From assembly GCA_029339195.1 (NCBI GenBank), contig JAPTJF010000041.1:168868-232867 (forward strand): a stretch of 64,000 bases of DNA. Direction: 5' to 3'. The notes under the pieces were generated by a model that was not told the origin of the DNA, did no database searches, and saw only the letters and a list, made by a program, of their open reading frames with translations. Every line of letters begins with the position of its first letter. Position 1 is the first letter of the stretch. The position numbers were made by a program, and so were the translations under genes. Shown here in pieces: positions 56,801-64,000 of this stretch. Source of the DNA: Micractinium sp. NFX-FRZ (taxonomy: Eukaryota; Chlorophyta; Trebouxiophyceae; Chlorellales; Chlorellaceae).

Positions 56801-59800
56801 CAGGTGGTGCTGCCAGCCGACCTGCTGGCGTTCCACCCAGCACACCGCCCCGCCGTACTGCGTGCCTTTGGTTCACACGTCATCGCAGCAAGTGATGCAG
56901 GTGAGTGTGCGTGCGTGTGTGGGGACGGGTGACACGTGGGGCAGGTCTGCAGTCGGCGGGTAAGAGCGGGCTCTCCCTCTTGTGAACAGCAGACTCAGCC
57001 CCGCATCTGACTCTGTGAACCCAAAGCCGTTCTGGTGGCAACCCCGCCCATGCTGTCTGCCCCCATCTCCACCCTCCCTTCCTTGCACTGCCCACCCTGT
57101 TGCCCTGCAGTGGCGGAGCAGCTCATCTCCCGGTTTGGGGTGCCCTCCATCACGCCTGGCGGCCGCCTCACCTCGCGAGGCACTCTGCAGGCGCGCGTGG
57201 CTGGTACCTGCAGTCCAACCTTGTGCTGATGCTTGCGGTTTGGTGTGATAATGCATTGTACTGCCATGTTGCTGGTGCCACTAGGCGTGGCACACAGCAC
57301 ACAAATGCCTGCTGCCTCACTTCACGTGGTCTGCCACCTCTGCAGGGTGGGTGGCGCGGGGAGGGCGGCGGACGGCAGCAGGGCCCGCTGCACCTGAAAC
57401 TGAGCCTGGCAGCTGCAGAGCAGCAGCTGGCAGCAGTAAGGCAGGATGCATCGGCAGCCCAGGCTGCGCTGGCAGGCACGCAGCATCAGCTGGCTTTGGC
57501 AGAGGCGCAGCAGGAGGCGGCAGCGGCAGCTGCCGCTGAGCTGGCAGCAGTGGAGCGGGATGTGGCCGCCTACCAGAGGAGACTGGCCAGCCAGCAGGCG
57601 GCGCAGGCAGATGCGCAGGCAGCTCTGAGCAGGCTGCAGGCGGAGCTGGCAGCCAAGCAGAGCCTGCTAGCCAGCCTGCCAGACGGGTCTGATACCGGCG
57701 GCAGCACTGGTGGCGCGGCCGCCAAGGCTGCGCTGCAGAAGGAGCAGCAGCGCTTGGACACGGCAGCAGCAGCACTGGAGCGTGCGGTGGGCTTGGCAGC
57801 TGCCCAGCTGGCGACGGCGTCTGCCTGCCAGGTTGAGCTGGAAGATGAGCTGGCAGTGGCGGGGCAGGAGGGCCTAGATGGCAGCTCAGAGGTTGACCAT
57901 CCAGAGAATGGCTGCGGCAGCGGCACCAAGGAGGGGCAGGTGGAGGCTGCCATGGCGGCGCTGGCAGCAGCCACGGCTGCGCTGCAGGCCCGGCAGGCAG
58001 AGCTGGCTGCACAGGCGGCGGCTGTGGCGGCTCAGGAGTGCGAGCTTGCCCAGGCAGGCGACACTTTGGCTGCAGCGGAGCAGGCGCTGGCAGAGGCAGA
58101 GGGGCAGGCAGCAGCTGTGGAGGCGGCGGCAGCAGTACGGGGAGAGGAGCAGCGGGAGCTGCAGCTGCAGCTGGACCAGCTGCTGGCCGAGGTGCCGGAA
58201 CTGGCAGCGGTGGTGCAGGCAGGAGCCGGCAGTGGGGCTGGCGAGGGCGGTGGGGATGGCCAGGGCAGCCCGCCAGGCTCGTTGGCTGCGCTCCGCAAGT
58301 CGGTTGCCGCTTTGGGGCGGCAGCGCGGCCGGCTGATGGAAGAGCGGCGGCGCAGCTCAGCCGCGCGCCTGCCGCTGGCAGAGGTGCTTCGCTTCCGGGA
58401 GCAGAAGGGGGCGCTGGGGGCGGCGCGGGAGCAGGCGGGCACCCTGGGCACGGCGGCGCAGCGGCTGCAGGAGGGCATCCACGCCTCCTCGGGGCAGGTG
58501 AGGCAGGGGCAGCCTGAGCTGGGCTGCGCTGTGGGCGAGTGACGCTACGCATTGGAGTCGCATGCCTGTCTGCCGTGCCTCCTGGTCGCTGCTGATGCCC
58601 GACTGCCCTTATCCCGCCCTGCACCAGGTTCTGGCCGCCCACGGGGCTGTCTTCCGTTCCATCGCCGCCACCTTTGCCTCGCTCACAGCCGCCGTGCTTC
58701 CCGCCTACCGAGTGCGGCTGCGCAAGGTGGGTGGGGCAGAGGGGTGGGTGGCTTGGCTGGGAGGCGGGGAAAGGGGCGGGAGGTGGGGGACAATACCTGT
58801 GTTCTGCTGCCTTTCACACAAAAGGCGCAGGTGATCCACAACCTGACGTCGGGAGCAAGCGCTCAGCCCACAGAGCTGCCTGAATTCGGCTATATCCCCC
58901 TCGTTTCAGTGAGTGCCTCCTTGTCTTCCTCTGGTGCCGGCCTGACCCTCTGCAGGCGGGGCGGGAGGTGCACGAGGGGCTGGTGCTCGAGTTTGCTCCG
59001 CACCGGGCAGCAGGAGCCGTCAAAAGGACTGGCGGGGGTGGTAGCAGTGATGATGATGATGGGGATGATGATGATGAGGGGGGCAGCAGCAGCGGCAGCG
59101 AAAGCCCCGGTGGGAGCAAGGGCGGCGGCTGGCGCCGGGGGCTGGATGCGCTGTCGGGTGGGCAGCGCACAATGGTGTCGCTGGCGCTGGTGGTCGCGGT
59201 GAGTGGGTGGGGAGGTGTGCGCATGAGGGGGTGGGCATGGGTTGAACTTCAGACAGTATCTGCAGGCGCGACTTGTGTCACATGCTGGGCAGCAGATGCA
59301 GAGCTGCACAACTGCGCACTGGCGGCGCTCCTGCTTCACCGTGCTGTGCCCTCTCCCTGCCCACCCGCCACCCATCGTTGCGCTCCCCTCCCACCCTGCC
59401 TCCCCCCTCCTGCCCAGGCTGCCATGTCGGGCGGCGGCACCTCCCTGCTGCTCATGGATGAGGTGGATGCCGCGCTGGACGAGGCCAACCAGCAGCTGGT
59501 GCGTGGGGGTGTCTGCTCGACTTCATATGCACATTATAGTTGTCGCCTCTGATGGCAGCGTGGTGCAGTGACCGGCAGCTGCGGGATGGGTTGGTGCAAT
59601 TATAGACGTTCTTGCGGCACACGGTGCTCGATCAGGGTATTCCCTGCTGCTCATGACGAGGCCAACTACTGCCTCGCTCCCAACGCCTGGGCCTCCATCC
59701 CAAGCGCCGAGCCCCCCTCCCAACGACATCCCAAGGCAGCCCCCTTTCCCAACCCCCGCTCCCCCCACTGCTTGCCATGATCTCAATGCCTTCCTTTGCC

Positions 59801-60088
59801 CCGCCGCAGGTTGCGCGTCTGTTTGGCACTCTCAGCGCAGCAGCTAGCAGGGCCGCTGGCGGCGGCAGCGGCAGCCCCGCCTGTGCCCAGGTGCTGGCCG
59901 TCAGCCACAGCCCCACCTTTCAGCAGCTGTGCCGCCACGTGGTGCGGCTGACACGCGGGCAGCAGGGCACGGCTCTGGCGGCAGAGGGCGGCGGCCAGGG
60001 CGGCACCAAAGGCGGCGGCGCAGTGGCGGGCGCTGGGGGTGGGGTTCCCGTGCTGGCGGGGCGCAGCAAGAAGGCGCGCAAGAAGTGA
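53872..60088 (+). CDS. Divergent SMC-family chromosome ATPase
   Basis: This is a long coiled-coil ATPase of the SMC type, about 1241 residues. Exons: 53872-53968, 54103-54221, 54374-54474, 54743-54824, 54970-55045, 55188-55279, 55461-56577, 56799-56900, 57111-about 57196, 57346-58497, 58628-58726, 58956-59198, 59418-59498 and 59810-60088. The N-terminal head has Walker A GPNGCGKSS (33-41) after ITSVKLRSFKSVG. Ala/Gln-rich coils flank a hinge (about residues 480-620). The C-terminal head has LSGGQR at 1107-1112 and Walker B LLLMDEVDAALDEANQ at about 1132-1147. An acidic insert (SSDDDDGDDDDEGG) sits just before the signature motif. I cannot assign it to SMC1-6. Exon 9 could end at 57190 (GC donor) or 57196. 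Confidence 0.8.
59442..59666 (+). repeat. Decayed copy of the Walker B exon in the following SMC intron
   Basis: The exon segment TCCCTGCTGCTCATG (59442-59456) followed by ACGAGGCCAAC (59479-59489) recurs in the intron at 59641-59666. There the 22 bp between the two blocks, which encode DEVDAAL, are missing. Confidence 0.8.
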
Positions 60089-60729
60089 TGGATATATAGC
60101 ATGGCAGCTACGCTCATTAAAGTGTGTGATATGAAGAAGTAGGCAGCATTTCCAATACCTGCAGTACCTTTAAGCCAGCGGACGACTGGCAGCGCGCTGC
60201 CAGTTTGCAGGTTGCTATGTTTCGCTTCATCAAGGGGATATGCACTCGTGCCTTCAGGAGCAGTGACTGTTGGGTACGGCGCATGCAACGTCTGCATGCG
60301 TCTTGGATTGCACTGTGGCCAGCTGAAGGCAGCGGCAGCCGGCACACCGACCAAGTTGGCGGCAGGCAGGACCTGCCGTCTACAGTTGCCCCTGTCGACA
60401 TGCACTCCAATCTGCAGCTGCTGTTATGTTTGATGAAGCATGCCGCATCACAGGGCGAGAGGACCAGAGAGCAGCGCACATCTTCGAGCTGCTAACCGCC
60501 GGGGTGCCTGCTGGCCTCCTTCGGTTCCTCTGCCGCACCAACAATGACTGAGCCTCTCTCGACGCTTTTGCACAGAGCGCAGCAAGCTGCAAGGTTCTTG
60601 GGTTCCAGCTACTCATCAGGCACAGCACGGCATGCTGGCCTTGAATCTGGCAGCGCGCAGTGCCCTGTCTGTCTTCCAAAACCTGCTTCCTCCTTGCAAG
60701 GCAGCACCCAGATCGCCTCCAAGAGCACC
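60089..60729. other. Spacer between the SMC gene and ferredoxin
   Basis: This 641-bp head-to-tail spacer holds the SMC 3' untranslated region and the ferredoxin promoter. It is open from an in-frame ATG at 60544 into ferredoxin. The shorter start at 60730 gives a better transit peptide and is preferred. Confidence 0.5.
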
Positions 60730-62657
60730 ATGGCAGCCCCCACCACCGTGCGCCTGCCCACCCAGGGTTGCTCATTCGCCCACCCCCGCGGCGGGCTGCG
60801 TCACGGGACCCAGCGCCTGGCAGGTGGCGCTCTGCACGCCAGTGCGCGCATCCAAGGCGGCCTGGCGGCGCCGCCAGGGTGCCGGGGCGGCCGCCGCGGC
60901 CGCCGCTCTGTGGCGGTGCATGCCTACACCGTCAAGTTTCAGACCCCCGACGGCAAGGAGAGCACCATCGAGTGCCCAAGCGACCAGTACATCCTGGATG
61001 CGGGTGGGTGATGTGTGGAGCCCTGGGCTGGGTGAGGGGAGCGAGAAGCAGGCGCAGTGAAAGTGGCGGGCGCTGTGGCTGCCGAGGCTGCGAGGGGCGC
61101 ACAGCTGGCGGCACCCGGTCAAGGGAGGAAGAGCCTCCCTGCAATGGACTGAGCTCTCCCCTGCTTAGACACCCTTGGACACTGCCTTCCAGCAGGGCGG
61201 TCCCGCAATAAACCGTCCATCTTTCCGCCTTCCTCCAGTCGCCCCCCACCCACGTTTGCCTGGCCGCGTGCTCCCTTGTTACCTGCAGCGGAGGATGCAG
61301 GGCTGGACCTGCCCTACTCCTGCCGCGCCGGCGCCTGCTCCTCCTGCTGCGGGCGTGTGTTGGAGGGGACCGTGAACCAGGTGGGGCCACCAACACGTGT
61401 GCCAAGTACTTTGAGTTGGCGCCCGGCAGGCGGCCCGACTGCAGGCAGCATGTGCCGCGGGCCAGCAGCGGGGCAACCCTTCCAGCCAGCGAGCCGCAAG
61501 TTACTGGGCGAGCGTGGCACCAGCAAGCAGACCATGCAGCGGGCCTGCCAGCAGGGCAGCCTTGGGGCAGGGGTCGGGGCAGCAGCGATCGGCAGACGTT
61601 GGCAGGCCGCTTAGGCCTGCCATGACCGACAGGCCCCTGCTCCTGCTTCCTTCCCACATTTCCCTCTTGATCCATGCCACCCTCTAACCCTCCTGCCCGC
61701 CTGCCTGCCCCCTGCCCGCCCCCCCACAGGACGACCAGTCCTTCCTGGATGACGAGCAGGCAAGCCGGGGCAGCAGGGGCCTCTGGGTATTTGGGGGGCC
61801 GGGAAGTGGCACGCCAAGGTTGGAGCGATGAGTCCAGCATGGTGGGAGCTGGGGGCGATGGGGGGTGGGGTGCGGCGCGCCAGGGCTCCACCTAGTATGG
61901 GGGAGGTCCCAGTACAGGAGAGCTGTGCGCTGCTGTGCATTTCTCTTACACAACCTCCCCCCGCATGCACCCCCATTTCACTCTGACCCTGCAGATGCAG
62001 CAGGGCTTTGCGCTGCTGTGCGTGGCCTATGCCACCTCCGACTGCACCATCGAGACTCACCAGGTGAGGGCGCCTGCACGGGGCTGAGTGAGCGGGGTTG
62101 GGGGAGGGGGCTGGCTGTTGGTCGCGCCCAGGTGGCGTAGGCGATGCAACGGGACCTCTGCTGCTGCTGCTGCTGCTGCTGCCCAGCGTGTGCCAGGTGG
62201 CGTGCACAGGCACATGCACCACCCCTCTCGGCGCAACCCCTCTCGTTGCTCTATGCCGGCTTGTCCACCACAGGAATCGGGCATATATATTCAGTGTTGT
62301 CCTTGGCCTTCCTTGTGCGGCTCTGCATGACCCTGACCTTGTACCTGCCCGCAGTCTTGGGCGTACGTCCGCGCCTCCTTCACCAGCCATTCCGTTGTGT
62401 AGTGCGCTGCCATCTCCTTCTGAACTTGTTGGCCTTGGAGGAGCAGTTCACCCTTGGAGGGGTGTGGCCGCCCCTCCAAGAGCCTGCAAGGTTAAGAAGG
62501 CGGTCGCACCGCGTTGCACAGCGAGAGGGTTGGTGTGAGGCGAGGACGTACGCCGTGGGGGGAGTGGGGCGCCCTGCATCCCACCGTACCCAACTGACCT
62601 GACCGCGTCCCGTCCCACCCCCCCTGTGTCCCTCTGAAGGAGGAAAAGTTGTACTGA
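60730..62657 (+). CDS. PETF: Plant-type [2Fe-2S] ferredoxin, plastid precursor
   Basis: This one-electron carrier takes electrons from photosystem I to FNR, nitrite reductase and other stromal enzymes. Five exons (60730-61003, 61289-61380, 61730-61759, 61995-62063, 62640-62657) join in phase to 160 residues. The leader of about 65 residues is Arg/Gly/Ala-rich and ends near RRSVAVHA, a transit peptide. The mature part starts [11 protein letters not shown]. Cluster ligands are Cys103, Cys108 and Cys111 ([10 protein letters not shown]) and Cys141 ([12 protein letters not shown]), as in all plant-type ferredoxins. Cys112, directly after the third ligand, is an extra cysteine. The C-terminus EEKLY is encoded by an 18-base terminal exon. 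Intron 3 has a GC donor. PetF is the closest match; a minor plastid isoform is possible. Confidence 0.93.
62158..62181 (+). repeat. (CTG)8 microsatellite in the last ferredoxin intron
   Basis: Eight CTG triplets lie in the 576-bp final intron of the ferredoxin gene. Confidence 0.9.
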
Positions 62658-63291
62658 CGCGCGCGCCCCGCGGTCCGGCCTATGCTGTGCACCTATTGGC
62701 ACGCCTGCTGGCACCCTGGGGCGCCACGGGGGGCACCGCCGTGCACCTGCCGGCGCCCCTGCTGACCTGGCGCCACCTGCTGGCCGCCACTGCCAGGCTG
62801 AGTGCATAATACATCTGCACGCTCGCCGCCCACAAAGCAAGACATGGCCTCAGCCTACGGGACACTGATCGCCGTGGCAGTTGGCTGGACGTCCAGCACA
62901 TGCTATCTGCGGCGCTGCCAGTGCTGTGTGATGCTGTCCTTTGTAACTTCTGTACCGCCGTGAACCAGCTGCGTGGCCTTGCCTCGTGTTACAGTCAGTG
63001 ACAGGAGGTGTGAGGCACAGCAGGGAAAAGGGAGGCTGGAGGCAGGAGGGCAGCCCGGGAAACAGAGGCTGGAATGGGGAAGGGCTGCCTCCCTGCTAAG
63101 TGAGCGACGAGTAAGCAAGCGCATGTCGTGAGGCAAGTGACACGAGGGGGGGAAGAGGAAAGCAGGAAGCACCGGGGAGGGAAACGGGGAAGTAGCAAGC
63201 AGGAAGCCGCAGCGGGGCCGCCGGCCAGTGGGCTGGACACACTAGCGACAGACGAGCCGCCTGCAGGCTGCCTGCCAGGCTGGCGTGCTGC
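62658..63291. terminator. Convergent 3' region of ferredoxin and ribosomal protein L6
   Basis: This 634-bp tail-to-tail spacer has a plus-strand TGTAA at 62942-62946, about 285 nt past the ferredoxin stop. A minus-strand TGTAA lies at 62989-62993, about 300 nt past the L6 stop. The two signals are 43 bp apart and face each other, so the transcripts would end almost at the same point. No coding is seen. Confidence 0.6.
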
Positions 63292-64000
63292 TTACTTGCC
63301 GCGCTTGCCCTCCTTGCGCAGGACCACCTCGTCCGAGTAGCTGCAGCCGGGGAGGGAGGTGGAGGGAGGGTTGGGGGTGAGGGAGGAAGCGGGCAGGAGG
63401 CGGGGGGCAGGGAGGGGCCCGCCCAACGAGCGTGCGGTGCCCAGCTCAGGTGGCGCAGCCAGCCGACCAGCTAGCCAGCCATGGTCCCCACTTGTGCGCG
63501 CCCCTGCCAGCATGGCCCCTGCTGTTCATTTTACAACAACACGCCCCCGCACACCAGCGCGCATAAGATGGCAGCCGCTCTCTTGTCCTGCACATACCCG
63601 CAGCACATCCACTGTACACCCGTGCCTTTAATAACACCACGGCTCTGGTCACACGCGCGTGCACGCACAAACACACAAACACACACACACCAGCGCACAC
63701 GCTCCCCCCCCCCCGGCCCACTCACCGCACGCCCTTGCCCTTGTACGGCTCCGGCTCGCGCTTGCTGCGGATGTTGGCGCTGAACTGCCCCACCAGCTCC
63801 TTGTCAAAGCCGCTCACCTCGATGTTGGTGTTCTTCTCAACCTTGACCTGCACCGGGGGGGAGGGGACGCCGAAACACGGGGCAGGCAGGGAGAGGTTGA
63901 GGGGGGTGGAAGGGGGAGAAGGCGAGGGCGGCGAGGGGCCGGTACACTGACGCGCTCCGGGCAAGTACAGGCAGCAGCAGAGGGGGCGGGGGTGAGGGAT
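63292..64000 (-). CDS. RPL6: 50S ribosomal protein L6, plastid (3' part; 5' end off the right edge)
   Basis: This is a large-subunit protein of the plastid ribosome. Two exons are certain: 63847-63726 and 63340-63292, joined in phase. They encode the bacterial-type L6 C-terminal domain: [20 protein letters not shown], then [14 protein letters not shown], then the terminal [15 protein letters not shown]. The ending GKRGK with no extension, and the bacterial-like sequence, point to the organellar (plastid) and not the cytosolic protein. A further exon ending CPER before a GTCAGT donor near 63950 is possible but not secure. The gene's first exons, including the transit peptide, lie beyond base 64000. 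Confidence 0.85.

Noticed and set aside
58727..58955. Extra SMC exon reading KAQVIHNLTSG and onward
   Set aside because: The exons on either side join in phase without it, and including it would need an acceptor at AAAAG and breaks the match to the head domain.
60544..60729. Upstream in-frame ATG for ferredoxin
   Set aside because: It would add 62 residues unlike a transit peptide; the ATG at 60730 gives a normal-length precursor.
1..64000. tRNA, rRNA, viral or transposon genes
   Set aside because: I looked for cloverleaf-like boxes, polymerase or capsid motifs, transposase motifs and terminal repeats and saw none I could support; a covariance-model search was not possible here.

Overview
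This is a stretch of nuclear genome from a green alga, most likely a trebouxiophyte of the Chlorella group. The placement is inference from the features that follow. The DNA is very GC-rich. Genes are dense, sit on both strands and are cut by many short introns with GTGAGT/GTGGGT-type donors and CTGCAG/CCGCAG-type acceptors. Several candidate poly(A) signals read TGTAA, as in green algae. The encoded proteins include plastid and mitochondrial precursors of green-lineage type. There are no operons, ribosome binding sites or bacterial-type gene clusters. I found no rRNA, tRNA, CRISPR array or intact transposon.

Layout, left to right: two tandem secreted fasciclin-domain genes on the minus strand (the first runs off the left edge); ELP6 of the Elongator complex (+); a secreted AA15-type lytic polysaccharide monooxygenase with a long basic tail (+); plastid glycerol-3-phosphate acyltransferase (-); a 21-exon F-box/LRR protein of the FBL15/SLOMO type (+); exocyst subunit EXO84 (-); cytochrome c oxidase subunit 5b (+); plastid-type glutamine synthetase (-); a U1/matrin-type zinc-finger protein (+); a 17-exon type I membrane protein joining a GT61 glycosyltransferase to cysteine-rich GCC2/GCC3 repeats (-); a small protein with a possible BCL7-like N-terminus (+); nucleoporin NUP85 (+); a divergent SMC-family ATPase (+); plant-type ferredoxin (+); and plastid ribosomal protein L6 (-, running off the right edge). 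Most gene models were built exon by exon, and reading phase is continuous across their junctions, which is the main support for the boundaries. The ELP6 5' end, one SMC donor and the two edge genes remain open.

Functionally this is mostly housekeeping: plastid lipid entry, nitrogen assimilation, photosynthetic electron transfer, respiration, nuclear pore, secretion and chromosome structure. A cell-surface theme also runs through it: fasciclins, the LPMO, the GT61 fusion and the exocyst. Neighbours are not co-functional; several pairs share short divergent promoters (GPAT/F-box, EXO84/COX5B) or converge on short 3' spacers (ferredoxin/L6).

The most unusual signal is structural. In the F-box, GPAT, EXO84 and SMC genes, introns carry degenerate extra copies of the adjoining exon edge, often including the splice site, at spacings of about 60 to 200 bp. 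The other points worth attention are the GT61-GCC2/GCC3-TM protein with an FDNPAY tail motif, the AA15 LPMO, a COX5B without zinc cysteines, the SMC with an acidic insert before its signature motif, and a 115-bp poly(G) tract abutting a splice acceptor.
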